DNA of 64,000 bases. It comes from Variovorax paradoxus. GTDB lineage: Bacteria > Pseudomonadota > Gammaproteobacteria > Burkholderiales > Burkholderiaceae_C. The stretch is from assembly GCF_024734665.1 (NCBI RefSeq), contig NZ_CP102931.1, positions 1,548,001 through 1,612,000 of the forward strand. Direction: 5' to 3'. Made by a program: the position numbers and the translations under genes. Under the pieces are notes generated by a model. That model had not been told where the DNA came from. It ran no database searches and was given only the letters and a program-made list of their open reading frames with translations. Numbering within the stretch: the first letter of the stretch is position 1; each line of letters opens with the position of its first letter. Of the stretch, positions 49,275 to 58,344 are shown piece by piece.

Positions 49275-50276
49275 ATGAAACCAGACTTTCCTTTGGACCG
49301 GCGCCGCCTGTTGCAAGCCGCTGCCGCGCTGGCCACGGCCGGCACGGCAGGCTGGGCGCAGGCCGCCACCCCCTCGCGCGACCTGTCCGGCGTCACGCTG
49401 CGAGTGGGCACCTACAAGGGCCTCTGGCGCCCGCTGCTCGCTGCTTCGGGCCAGGCCAACACACCTTACAAGATCGACTGGCGCGAGCTCAACAACGGCG
49501 TGCTGCACATCGAGGCCATCAACGGCGACGCGCTCGACCTGGGCTCGGGCAGCGAGATTCCGCCGGTGTTCGCGGCGCGGCAGAAGTCCAGCGTGAAGCT
49601 GGTGGCCGTTACGCACGAAGACCTGAACAACCAGGCCACGCTGGCGCGCAAGGACGCACCCATTCGCTCCATCGCCGACTTCAAGGGCAAGCGCGTGGGC
49701 TACGTGCGCGCCACCACTTCGCACTACTACCTGGCCAAGCAGCTGGCCGAGGTGGGGCTGTCGTTCAGCGACATCCAGGCCGTGAGCCTCACCCCGTCGG
49801 ATGGCCTCTCGGCCTTCGCGCGCGGCGACCTCGATGCCTGGGCCATCTACGGCTACAACGGCCAACTGGCGCGCACGCAGTACGGCGCGCGTGTCATCAA
49901 GACCGGCGTGGGGTATCTATCGGGCAACTTCCCGATCTACGCCAACCCACGCGCGCTTGACGACGCGTTGCGCCGCGCCGCACTGAGCGACCTGCTGCAG
50001 CGCCTGCAACGCTCGTTCGCGTGGATCAACGGAAACTTCCTGGCCTATGCCCGCGCGCAGTCGGCCGAAACGCGCGTGCCCGTCGGCGACATCGTCGAGC
50101 TCTTCAACGGCCGCAGTGGCGATTACAGCCTCGGCCCCGTCAGCGATGCCGTGGTGCGCAGCCACCAGGACGTGGCCGACACCTTCCTGAAGATCGGCGT
50201 GCTCGACGGTCCGGCCGACGTCAAGCCGCTGTGGGACCGCAGCTTCGAGAACGCGCTTCGCCTGCCCGCCGCCTGA
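49275..50276 (+). CDS. SsuA-like ABC binding protein
   Basis: 333 residues from ATG 49275. A Tat signal with RRRLLQAAAALATAG precedes the NMT1/SsuA fold (TLRVGTYKGLWRPLLAAS, GSEIPPVFAARQKSSVKLVA). First gene of the rightward sulfur run and 38 bases before the SsuD-like monooxygenase gene. It would deliver an organosulfur compound to an importer that is not encoded here. Confidence 0.87.
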   Translation: MKPDFPLDRRRLLQAAAALATAGTAGWAQAATPSRDLSGVTLRVGTYKGLWRPLLAASGQANTPYKIDWRELNNGVLHIEAINGDALDLGSGSEIPPVFAARQKSSVKLVAVTHEDLNNQATLARKDAPIRSIADFKGKRVGYVRATTSHYYLAKQLAEVGLSFSDIQAVSLTPSDGLSAFARGDLDAWAIYGYNGQLARTQYGARVIKTGVGYLSGNFPIYANPRALDDALRRAALSDLLQRLQRSFAWINGNFLAYARAQSAETRVPVGDIVELFNGRSGDYSLGPVSDAVVRSHQDVADTFLKIGVLDGPADVKPLWDRSFENALRLPAA

Positions 50277-50314
50277 CATCCACCTCCCATTCATATTCAA
50301 ACAAGGACAACACC

Positions 50315-51433
50315 ATGAGCCAGCAACACCAAGACGGCGTCGAATTCATCGGCATGATCCAGGGCCAGAAGGTCTCGGAGATCCACGCGGCCAAGGGCCC
50401 CTCGCTCGACCGCGACTATGTGCGCGCCTTCGCGCAGGCCCACGAGACGGCCGGCTTCGACCGCGTGCTGGTGCCGCATCATTCGACCAGCCCCGACGCC
50501 ACGCTCACGGTGGCCTACGCCGCCTCGGTGACCGAGCGCATCCACTTCATGCTCGCGCACCGCCCCGGCTTCGTGGCACCCACGCTGGCGGCGCGGCAGT
50601 TCGCTTCGCTCGACCAGTTCAGCGGCGGCCGGCTCGGCGTGCACTACATCTCGGGCGGCTCCGACGAAGAGCAGCGCCGCGACGGCGACTGGCTCGACCA
50701 CGACCAGCGCTACGCCCGCACCGACGAATACCTCGAAGTGCTGCACAAGGTGTGGACGGCCGAGAAGCCCTTCGACCACGAAGGCGCGCACTACCGCTTC
50801 CAGAACGCGTTCTCCGAAGTGAAGCCGCTGCAGACGCGCAACGGCAAGCCGCACGTTCCGGTGTATTTCGGCGGGGCTTCCGAGGCTGCGATTCCGGTCG
50901 CTGGCAAGTACGCCGACGTGTATGCGCTGTGGGGCGAATCGCTCGACCAGGCGCGCGAGCTGACCACACGCGTGCGTGCCGAAGCGGCCAGGCACGGGCG
51001 CAGCGTGCGTTTCTCGGTGTCGTTCCGGCCGATCGTGGCGGAGACCGAAGAGGCCGCATGGGCGCGCGCCGAGAACATCCTGGCGGAGACCAAGCGTCTG
51101 CGCGTGGTGCAGGGCTACAACCGCGGCGGTCCGCAGCAGAGCGAAGGCGCCAAGCGCCTGCTGGCCGCGGCCGAGAAGGGCTCGCGGCTCGACAAGCGGC
51201 TGTGGACCGCTGTCGCGCAGGAAATCGGCGGCCGCTCGAACAGCACCGCGCTGGTCGGCACGCCCGAGCAGGTGGCCGACGCACTGCTCGACTACTACGA
51301 CCTGGGCGTGACGACCTTCCTGATCCGCGGCTTCGACCCGCTGGAAGACGCGCTGGACTATGGGCGCGAGCTGATCCCGCGTACGCGCGAGCTGGTGGCA
51401 CAACGCGTGCAAGCACAACGCAAGGCGGCCTGA
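50315..51433 (+). CDS. SsuD-like LLM-class flavin monooxygenase
   Basis: 372 residues of the luciferase-like FMNH2-dependent monooxygenases. It aligns by eye with alkanesulfonate monooxygenase: TLAARQFASLDQFSGGRLGVHYISGGSDEE, DHDQRYARTDEYLEVL, PVYFGGASEAAIPVAG and the C-terminal TALVGTPEQVADALLDYY. SsuD splits a C-S bond of a sulfonate to an aldehyde and sulfite. A reductase for FMNH2 supply is not in the window. Three bases separate it from the aldolase gene, so the aldehyde product may be passed on. Confidence 0.9.
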   Translation: MSQQHQDGVEFIGMIQGQKVSEIHAAKGPSLDRDYVRAFAQAHETAGFDRVLVPHHSTSPDATLTVAYAASVTERIHFMLAHRPGFVAPTLAARQFASLDQFSGGRLGVHYISGGSDEEQRRDGDWLDHDQRYARTDEYLEVLHKVWTAEKPFDHEGAHYRFQNAFSEVKPLQTRNGKPHVPVYFGGASEAAIPVAGKYADVYALWGESLDQARELTTRVRAEAARHGRSVRFSVSFRPIVAETEEAAWARAENILAETKRLRVVQGYNRGGPQQSEGAKRLLAAAEKGSRLDKRLWTAVAQEIGGRSNSTALVGTPEQVADALLDYYDLGVTTFLIRGFDPLEDALDYGRELIPRTRELVAQRVQAQRKAA

Positions 51434-51436
51434 GTC

Positions 51437-52261
51437 ATGAGCGCCGTTCTCTCCATCGACCGCAACGCGCCCCAGCCGCTGAAGCTCAACCCGAACCCGC
51501 AGCAGAAGTACTGGTTCGACCCCATTCCGCCGCGCACCACCGTGCAGGCCGAGCGCCGCCACCGGCAGGAGCGCCTGGCCGGCGCCTTCCGCCTGTTCGC
51601 GCGCTTCGGTTTCGCGCAGGGCCTGGCCGGCCACATCACGGCGCGCGACCCTGAGCTGAGCGACCACTTCTGGGTCAACCCGCTGGGCATTCATTTCTCG
51701 CGCATCAAGGTATCCGACCTGTTGCTCGTCAACTCGAAGGGCGAGACCGTCATTGGCGACAGGCCGCTCAACAAGGCCGCCTTCGCCATTCACGCTGCCA
51801 TCCACGAGCACAACCCGAAGATCATTGCCGCCGCCCACACACACTCGACCTACGGCAAGGCCTGGTCAACGCTGGGTCGCAAGCTCGACACCATCACGCA
51901 GGACAGCTGCGTGTTCCACGAAGACGTGGCGCTGTTCGACGACTTCACCGGCATGGTGGTCGACACCAGCGAGGGCGACCGCATTGCACACGCGCTGGGT
52001 GACAAGAAGGGCGCCATCCTCAAGAACCACGGCATCCTGACCGCAGGCCCCACGGTGGAGGCCGCCGCGTGGTGGTACATCGCGCTCGACAACGCCTGCC
52101 ACACGCAACTGCTGGCAGAAGCCGCCGGCAAGCCGCAGCCCATCGACGAGGCCACCGCACGCCACACGCACAGCCAGATCGGCGGGCCTGAGGGCGCCAT
52201 CCATTCCTTCGACAGCCTCTATGAAGGCCTGGTCGAAGCCGAGCCCGAACTGCTGCTGTAA
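51437..52261 (+). CDS. Class II aldolase/adducin-family protein
   Basis: 274 residues. The zinc-binding motif AAAHTHSTYGKAWS and a later His in ILKNHGILTAGPTVEAAAWWY mark the class II aldolase/adducin fold, used by fuculose-phosphate aldolase relatives and by dehydratases of methionine salvage. Placed three bases after the SsuD-like gene and ten before a binding protein gene, it probably handles the carbon product released when sulfur is removed. Reaction unknown. Confidence 0.85.
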   Translation: MSAVLSIDRNAPQPLKLNPNPQQKYWFDPIPPRTTVQAERRHRQERLAGAFRLFARFGFAQGLAGHITARDPELSDHFWVNPLGIHFSRIKVSDLLLVNSKGETVIGDRPLNKAAFAIHAAIHEHNPKIIAAAHTHSTYGKAWSTLGRKLDTITQDSCVFHEDVALFDDFTGMVVDTSEGDRIAHALGDKKGAILKNHGILTAGPTVEAAAWWYIALDNACHTQLLAEAAGKPQPIDEATARHTHSQIGGPEGAIHSFDSLYEGLVEAEPELLL

Positions 52262-52271
52262 CGCGACGACG

Positions 52272-53273
52272 ATGACCCCAACTCTTTCCCGCCGCAGCGT
52301 GCTGCGCGCCGGCGGTGCCGCCGCCGTGGTCGCCTCGGGCGGCCTGATCGCCTCGCAGGCCTTCTCGCAGCAGGCGCGCAAGCTCACCTTCGCCTGGAAC
52401 GCAGCAGCCTTCTGCCTCTCGCCCGTGGTGGTGGCGCAGGAGCGCGGCTACTTCGAGCGCAACGGCCTGCAGGTCGACCTCATCAACTACACCGGCTCCA
52501 CCGACCAGCTGCTGGAGTCGCTGGCTACCGCCAAGGCCGATGCGGCCGTGGGCATGATCCACCGCTGGCTCAAGCCGCTCGAATCGGGCTTCGACGTGAA
52601 GATCGTCGGCAGCTCGCACGGCGGCTGCGTGCGGCTGGTGGGCGCGAAGAGCGCGGGCGTTACCAACCTTGCGAGCCTCAAGGGCAAGACCATCGGCGTG
52701 TCCGACATCGCGAGCCCGGGCAAGAATTTCTTCTCGATCCTGCTCACGAAGAACGGCATCGACGCCGACAAGGACGTCACCTGGCGCCAGTACCCGGCCG
52801 ACCTGCTCGACATCGCGGTGAAGAAGGGCGAGATCCAGGCCATTGCCGATGGCGACCCCAATATCTACCTGATCGAGAAGCGCAACCAGGGCGCCTACGT
52901 CGAGGTGGCGAGCAACCTCTCGGGCGAATACAAGGACAAGGTCTGCTGCATCGTCGGCGCGCGCGGCGAGCTCGTGCGCAAAGACAAGGCGACTGTCGCC
53001 TCGCTGGTGCGCGCCATTGCGCAAGCCTCCGACTACGTGGCCGAGAACCCGAACGAATCTGCCAAGCTCTTCGCCAAGTACTCGCCCAACGTTGCGGTGG
53101 AAGACCTGCGCGCCTTGCTCGGCACGCTCACGCACAACCACCATCCGCTCGGCCGCAACCTGCGCGACGAAGTCGAGTTCTATGCGCGCGACTTCCGTGG
53201 CGTGGGCGTGCTCAAGAAGAGCACGGACCCGGTGCGCTTCGCCGAGCACGTTTCTTTCGATCCGCTGGCATGA
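52272..53273 (+). CDS. ABC-type nitrate/sulfonate/taurine binding protein
   Basis: 333 residues from ATG 52272. Tat signal with SRRSVLRAGGAAAVVASGG, then the NMT1 fold starting LTFAWNAAAFCLSPVVVAQERGYFERNGLQV, typical of TauA/SsuA/NrtA-like receptors. Its stop overlaps the ATG of the next binding protein gene (ATGA), so two receptors are coupled, perhaps with different ligands. No transporter core genes nearby. Confidence 0.87.
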   Translation: MTPTLSRRSVLRAGGAAAVVASGGLIASQAFSQQARKLTFAWNAAAFCLSPVVVAQERGYFERNGLQVDLINYTGSTDQLLESLATAKADAAVGMIHRWLKPLESGFDVKIVGSSHGGCVRLVGAKSAGVTNLASLKGKTIGVSDIASPGKNFFSILLTKNGIDADKDVTWRQYPADLLDIAVKKGEIQAIADGDPNIYLIEKRNQGAYVEVASNLSGEYKDKVCCIVGARGELVRKDKATVASLVRAIAQASDYVAENPNESAKLFAKYSPNVAVEDLRALLGTLTHNHHPLGRNLRDEVEFYARDFRGVGVLKKSTDPVRFAEHVSFDPLA

Positions 53274-54250
53274 AGCCCGGCATCAGCAAACCTATGACCC
53301 ACAGTTCACGCCGCCAGTTTCTCGTTCAAGGCACCACCGCCGCTGCCGCCATCGCATTGCCCGGCTGGGCGTCCGCGCAGGGCCGCCCGGTGCTCAAGGC
53401 CGGCGACCAGAAGGGTGGCCTGCGCGCGCTGCTCGAAGCGGCGGGCGGGCTCGAAGGCCTGGGTTACGACATCCAGTGGTCGGAGTTCCCGGCCGCTGCG
53501 CCGTTGGCCGAGGCGCTCAATGCCGCTGCGGTCGATTCCGGCCCCATCGGTGATGCGCCGCTGATCTTCGCGCTGGCCGCGGGCACGCGCGTGAAAGCCA
53601 TCGGCGCGAACCGTTCCGACTCCTATGGCACGGCTGTACTCGTGCGGCCCGATTCACCGCTGAAGACCGCTGCCGACCTCAAGGGGAAAAGCGTCGCGAC
53701 CAATCGCGGCTCCATCGGTCACTACATCACGCTCAAGGCCATCACTGCGGCCGGCCTCAAGCCCGAGGACGTGAACCTGCGCTTCCTTGCGCCGGCCGAT
53801 GCCAAGCTCGCGCTCACGCAGGGCTCCGTCGATGCCTGGGCCACATGGGAGCCCTACACCGCACTGGCCGAGGTCAGCCACCATGCGCGCGTGCTGGTCA
53901 GTGGGCGAGGGCTGCTGCCGGGCCTGAGCTACCTCGCGGCGACCGATAGCGCCATCACGGCCAAGCGGCCGGTGCTGCAAGACTTCCTGCAGCGCGTGGT
54001 GAAGGCCCAGATCTGGTCATACCGCAACGTCGACGCCTACTCGGCCGCGCTGGCGCGCATCATCGGCATTCCGCCTGAGGCGGCGAAGCTGCAGTTCGAA
54101 CGCCGGCAGCAGAAGTGGGTGCCCATCGACGCGCAGGTCATCGCCGATCAGCAGGGCACCGCAGACTTCTACCGGCAGGTCGGGCTCATCAAGCAGCCGC
54201 TTGATGTGAAGGGCACTTTCGACACGGGCTTCGGGGTGGCGGCTGGCTAG
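53270..54250 (+). CDS. SsuA-like ABC binding protein
   Basis: 326 residues. A second in-frame Met at residue 9 would put the Tat motif SSRRQFLVQGTT close to the start and is also possible. Mature fold SsuA-like with LKAGDQKGGLRALLEAAGG and NRGSIGHYITLKAITAAGLKPEDV. It looks like a paralogue of the protein at 46940-47923. Last gene of the rightward sulfur run; its stop overlaps the convergent repeat-protein gene by four bases. Confidence 0.87.
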   Translation: MKPGISKPMTHSSRRQFLVQGTTAAAAIALPGWASAQGRPVLKAGDQKGGLRALLEAAGGLEGLGYDIQWSEFPAAAPLAEALNAAAVDSGPIGDAPLIFALAAGTRVKAIGANRSDSYGTAVLVRPDSPLKTAADLKGKSVATNRGSIGHYITLKAITAAGLKPEDVNLRFLAPADAKLALTQGSVDAWATWEPYTALAEVSHHARVLVSGRGLLPGLSYLAATDSAITAKRPVLQDFLQRVVKAQIWSYRNVDAYSAALARIIGIPPEAAKLQFERRQQKWVPIDAQVIADQQGTADFYRQVGLIKQPLDVKGTFDTGFGVAAG

Positions 54251-54951
54251 TGATGCCCAGGCGCGCCGGCCTTCACCGAGTGCTCTGCCGCGGAGGCAGT
54301 AACGGCCGCGGTGCCCGCCTCCAGCGAACACCATGCTGCCGAAGGTTTGCCTGCTTCCAGCGAACACCACGCTGCTGCAGGTTTACCTGCCTCGAGCGAA
54401 CACCATGCTGCTGAAGCCTTGCCCGTCTCGAGCGAACACCATGCTGCCGAAGGTTTGCCGACCTCCGCCGAACACCATGCTGCTGCAGGCTTGCCCGCCT
54501 CAAGCGAGCACCATGCGGCCACATCCTTGGCCGCCTCGTGTCGGGGCGCGGGCGTAGGCTCGCCGAATTCCTCGACAGTCAGGCGTTGCATCTCCAGGAA
54601 GGCCGCCTGCAGCGCCTGGGCATCTTCCTCGCCGCGCAGGCCGAGGTACGGAAAGTGGTGCAGGAAATAGCCGAAAGTGGTTTCGCAATCAGCTGCGTAC
54701 TTTCTCGTGTCGAGGATGTGCATGTGCCAGAAGCGGTCGACGTCCTGCTCTGGAGCGAGCGTCAGGTCGGGATGCTTGGCGTGCAGTATCAAGTAGCGCT
54801 TGTAGGCCACTTCCATCTGATCCGCGTAGCCTGCCGACCAGCCGTAGCCGTCCTCCTTGCGGCAGGCCTTGAACTTGATCGGTGTGAGGTCGAGCGCATT
54901 GATCGCGGTGATCGTCTGCTCCAGTGTCTTGCCTTGAGTGGAATGAACCAT
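54247..54951 (-). CDS. DUF1399/GRDP-like protein with six Trp-Cys tandem repeats
   Basis: 234 residues. The N-terminal 135 residues match the glycine-rich domain-containing protein family: AYKRYLILHAKHPDLTLAPE, DVDRFWHMHILDTRKYAADC and FGYFLHHFPYLG. Residues 145-216 are six copies of a 12-residue unit AAWCSLEAGKPS/A, each with Trp-Cys. In relatives the C-terminus is often rich in Gly and Cys; this Trp-Cys form is unfamiliar to me. Regular Cys spacing suggests metal or redox chemistry. Intracellular, function unknown. It faces the sulfur cluster tail to tail. Confidence 0.8.
   Translation of the reverse strand: MVHSTQGKTLEQTITAINALDLTPIKFKACRKEDGYGWSAGYADQMEVAYKRYLILHAKHPDLTLAPEQDVDRFWHMHILDTRKYAADCETTFGYFLHHFPYLGLRGEEDAQALQAAFLEMQRLTVEEFGEPTPAPRHEAAKDVAAWCSLEAGKPAAAWCSAEVGKPSAAWCSLETGKASAAWCSLEAGKPAAAWCSLEAGKPSAAWCSLEAGTAAVTASAAEHSVKAGAPGHH
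54304..54519. repeat. Six 36-bp tandem repeats within the Trp-Cys protein gene
   Basis: Anchors of the form GAACACCATGCTGC recur at 54326, 54362, 54398, 54434, 54470 and, changed, near 54506, exactly 36 bases apart. Units differ at synonymous and a few coding positions, so the array is not a recent perfect expansion. The array keeps the reading frame and encodes the 12-residue repeat. Confidence 0.9.
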
Positions 54952-55023
54952 GAATGCTCCTGTTGAGTTGCTGGAAGGTCCGAGCGAACGTGCCCGGTGA
55001 AGATTGCTCCGAAGGCTCGGCCG

Positions 55024-58000
55024 TCAGACCACTACCGATGGGGCAAATTGGTTGCGCAGGTGACGCGCCATGAAATCGCGCGCCTCGTCGGCGGGTACGG
55101 GCTTGCACAGCCAATAGCCCTGGGCCTCGTCGCATCCGTGGCTGCGCAGGTAGTCGAGCTGGGCTGTGGTCTCGATGCCCTCGGCCACCACCTTCATCCG
55201 CAGCCCGTGGGCCAGGGTGATGATTCCGTCGATGAGCGCTCGTGCGTCGGGGTCTTGCGAAAGGTCGTTGATGAAGGAGCGGTCGATCTTGACCGTCGAC
55301 AGCGGGAAGTGCTTCAAGTAGGAGAGCGAGGAATAGCCCGTTCCGAAATCGTCGATGGCGAGCCTGACGCCCATGTCCCGAATCGTGCGGAGCAATTTCG
55401 CCGCATGCTCGGGGTTCGCCATCACCGCGCCTTCGGTGATTTCCAGTTCCAGCAGCGACGGCTCCAGGCCCGAGACTTCCAGGACGGCCCGTATGTCGGC
55501 GATGAGCGTGCGGCTTTCGAATTGGCGCGGCGACAGATTGACGCTCACCAACACCGCGGGCAAACCGTATTTCTGCCACGAACACGAATCGGCGCAGGCC
55601 CTCTCCAGCGCCCACTTGCCCATCGACACGATCAAGCCGATCTCTTCGGCGATCGGAATGAACTGCATCGGCGGAATCATGCCCAGAGCCGGATGGTGCC
55701 AGCGCATCAGCGCCTCGACGCCGACGATGCGCTGGGTCTGCAGATCCATCTTCGGCTGGTAATACATTTCCAGCTCGCCACGTTCCAGGGCATGGCGCAG
55801 CGCGCTTTCCAGCATCAGCTGCTCGGTACTCTGCGCGTTCATCTTCGCTGCGTAGAACCGGTAGGTGTTGCGGCCTTTTTCCTTGGCGCGGTACATCGCC
55901 GTGTCGGCATTTTTCAGGAGCGCTTCGGCATCCGCGCCGTTCTCCGGATAGACGCTCACGCCAACGCTTGCGCTGACGTGCAGTTCGCGCCCCTCGATCA
56001 CGAAAGGCTCGGCGCAACAGGCCAGCACCTTTTCGGCGAGCACCTCGGCATCTTTCGGGCCGGACAGGTTCTCCAGCACCAGCACGAACTCATCGCCGCC
56101 AAAACGCGCCACGACGTCGGTATCGCGCAGCAGCGCCGTGAAGCGCTCGCCGCAGATCTTGATCATCTCGTCGCCCACGCCGTGGCCCAGCGTGTCGTTG
56201 ATGTGCTTGAAGCGATCCAGGTCGACGAACATCACCGCGAACTGCCTCTGATGGCGGTTGCTGCGCCTGATGGCACGGGCAAGCTCGTGCTGCAGCGCGG
56301 CGCGATTGAGCAACCCGGTCAATTCGTCGTGGCTGGCGATGAAGCGAAGACTCCGCTCGGCCCGCTTGCGTTGCTTGTACTGGGCGATCTGCAAGGCGAT
56401 CACACGCAGCGACTCCAGCGTCTCCGTGTCGGCAACATACGGATTGCAGCCAAAGAGTTCCAGCGCAGTGGTCGCATCGGAGGCGACCATCGGCACGATG
56501 AGGCCGACGGTCAGCCCGGCCTGGCGAGCCATCGCATCGCGCGTGAAATGGCTCGGAGCCGCCAGCGTGTCGATTCGCACGACGCCGCCGATCCCCCAGG
56601 CGCGGCCCAGCGAACCTTCGTTGGGCCGGTAGGTGAGCGACCGGCTGGCGCTGACGAATTGCTGCACCGCCGGGTCGTTGTCGGCATGCCAGGCCGCGGC
56701 ACAGCGAGCCAGGCCGTCGTCGCCAACGCTCCACAACGCGCCGCAGTCCCAGCGCAGATCGGTGCATACCGCCTCCAGCGCCAGTGCAATCACCGTCTCG
56801 GTCCTGCCGTCGCCGGCAAGCAGCCGGGCGATCTTGTACTCGAGCTTCTGGCGCAACGCATCCTTGCGCGGCTGCGTGGCGTCGCGCACGGTGCCGCGCA
56901 CCAGTCTCCTGCCTTCATCGTCGGCCGACTGCACGATGACGTGGAGCCAGCGTTCGGTGCCATCGGGCAGGCACAGACGGTGCTCGAATTCGCTGCGTTC
57001 CGTGGACCGGGAGGCCATTGCGATGCGCTGTTCGACCGCGAAACGCTCTGCGGGCGGAATGCGCAAGAGCAGCGTTGGCAGGTCCGGCGGCAAGGGGCCC
57101 GCCTCGAAGCCCAGGATGCGCCGGGCTTCTTCGGAGCATTGCAAGGCTCCGGTTTCAGGATCGAGGATCCAGCTGCCCAGGCTTGCCAGATGCTGGGCCT
57201 CCTCCAGCTGCCGTTCGCTCCTGCGCAGGTGGCTGGTCATCCTGTTCGCCAGGACCTGGGCCCGGCTGCGTGCGGTGGTCAACGAAAAGACGATGCCCGC
57301 AAGCAGCATGCTGGTGGCCAGGCCACCGAGGACGATGAACCACGGGATGGCCTTGTCGAGCGGGCCGAGGACCTGGTTTTCATCCTGTCTGACCTCCACA
57401 AGCCAGGAGTGGCCGCCCAACTCGAAGCCGAGCATGCGCTCGAGGCTGTGCGCCGGTGCGGCAGCGGGCTTCGCCAGGGCCGCGCTGTCGAACAGCAATT
57501 GCCGCTCGCCGAATGGGGTTGGCGTTACAAATCTGGTCTCGATACGCGTCCCGATCGCCGCCTTACCCGGCCCGGCACCGATCAGGCGCAACCGGAACGT
57601 CCTCGCGGCGTCGGCACCGACCACATCGCTCAGCATCCCCGCGATGCTGAAGCCCGCGCCGACCGAACCGATGTAGGCAGTGCGCCGCTGCTCGAGCGTA
57701 TCGAGCGGTTGTCTCGGGCGATAGACCGGCAGCCGCATCGCCAATCCAATGTCGGACTCGCGACCCGGGATGCGGACCTTGCGGCCGGACATGACGAGCC
57801 CGCCGGTGTCGCGCCCCTGCTCCAGCGCGTCTCCTCTGTTGGGCATCGCGCCCAGGTCATTGCCGAGCAGCTTCTCGTTGCCGCCCTGCGGTTCGACGTA
57901 GATCAGCGGGTAGTAGGTGTCTCGCCCACCGGGCGGCTTGATGGCGAAGCTGGAGGCAACGCCGGCGTCGAGGCTGGCATCACCGCGGACTCGTTCCTCG

Positions 58001-58344
58001 AAGGCGTGCTTGTCGTTGGCCGCGATGCGGGGCGCATAGTTGACGGCCTGGAAACCGGGGTAGGCGCTCGCCAGGTTCAGCCCCGCGACGTAGTCCCTGA
58101 AATCGCTTCGCGTCACGGCCTCGGAGGTGTTGAATCGCGCACGCAGGCCGATCAGGACGGCAATGTAGTCGTCGAAGCGGGCTTCGACCTTGCGTGCCAG
58201 ATCGAAGGCGGTTGCGTCGAAGCGCGCCTGGGCACTGCGCCCGATCTCCTGGTGGGCGGAGACACCGAGGGCGATCGACAGTGCCGTGCCGGCCACGAAA
58301 ATTACCAGCGGCAAGCGAATCCTGACCCAGACGGACACTGACAT
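55024..58344 (-). CDS. CHASE-PAS-GAF-GGDEF-EAL signalling protein
   Basis: 1106 residues from ATG 58344 with AGGA upstream. Order: a membrane segment (about 8-28), periplasmic CHASE domain (about 45-270), second membrane segment (about 325-345), PAS with PAC (about 370-490), GAF (about 505-650), GGDEF (about 670-835) and EAL (about 845-1095). The cyclase site is GGDEF and the EAL half has VEALMRWHHP, DDFGTGYSSL and KIDRSFI, so both cyclic-di-GMP synthesis and breakdown look possible. It should sense an external signal through CHASE and internal ones through PAS and GAF. No partner genes nearby. Confidence 0.94.
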   Translation of the reverse strand: MSVSVWVRIRLPLVIFVAGTALSIALGVSAHQEIGRSAQARFDATAFDLARKVEARFDDYIAVLIGLRARFNTSEAVTRSDFRDYVAGLNLASAYPGFQAVNYAPRIAANDKHAFEERVRGDASLDAGVASSFAIKPPGGRDTYYPLIYVEPQGGNEKLLGNDLGAMPNRGDALEQGRDTGGLVMSGRKVRIPGRESDIGLAMRLPVYRPRQPLDTLEQRRTAYIGSVGAGFSIAGMLSDVVGADAARTFRLRLIGAGPGKAAIGTRIETRFVTPTPFGERQLLFDSAALAKPAAAPAHSLERMLGFELGGHSWLVEVRQDENQVLGPLDKAIPWFIVLGGLATSMLLAGIVFSLTTARSRAQVLANRMTSHLRRSERQLEEAQHLASLGSWILDPETGALQCSEEARRILGFEAGPLPPDLPTLLLRIPPAERFAVEQRIAMASRSTERSEFEHRLCLPDGTERWLHVIVQSADDEGRRLVRGTVRDATQPRKDALRQKLEYKIARLLAGDGRTETVIALALEAVCTDLRWDCGALWSVGDDGLARCAAAWHADNDPAVQQFVSASRSLTYRPNEGSLGRAWGIGGVVRIDTLAAPSHFTRDAMARQAGLTVGLIVPMVASDATTALELFGCNPYVADTETLESLRVIALQIAQYKQRKRAERSLRFIASHDELTGLLNRAALQHELARAIRRSNRHQRQFAVMFVDLDRFKHINDTLGHGVGDEMIKICGERFTALLRDTDVVARFGGDEFVLVLENLSGPKDAEVLAEKVLACCAEPFVIEGRELHVSASVGVSVYPENGADAEALLKNADTAMYRAKEKGRNTYRFYAAKMNAQSTEQLMLESALRHALERGELEMYYQPKMDLQTQRIVGVEALMRWHHPALGMIPPMQFIPIAEEIGLIVSMGKWALERACADSCSWQKYGLPAVLVSVNLSPRQFESRTLIADIRAVLEVSGLEPSLLELEITEGAVMANPEHAAKLLRTIRDMGVRLAIDDFGTGYSSLSYLKHFPLSTVKIDRSFINDLSQDPDARALIDGIITLAHGLRMKVVAEGIETTAQLDYLRSHGCDEAQGYWLCKPVPADEARDFMARHLRNQFAPSVVV

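Noticed and set aside
54304..54519. CRISPR-like array with 36-bp periodicity
   Set aside because: There are no unique spacers between the units; the repeats are head to tail and encode a protein repeat in frame.
54311..54670. Plus-strand His-His repeat protein
   Set aside because: The minus frame has a conserved DUF1399/GRDP domain in front of the repeat, so the plus frame is a by-product; kept only as a minor observation.
54997..58341. Open frame of over 1100 codons opposite the GGDEF-EAL gene
   Set aside because: Antisense shadow of a gene with intact GGDEF and EAL motifs.
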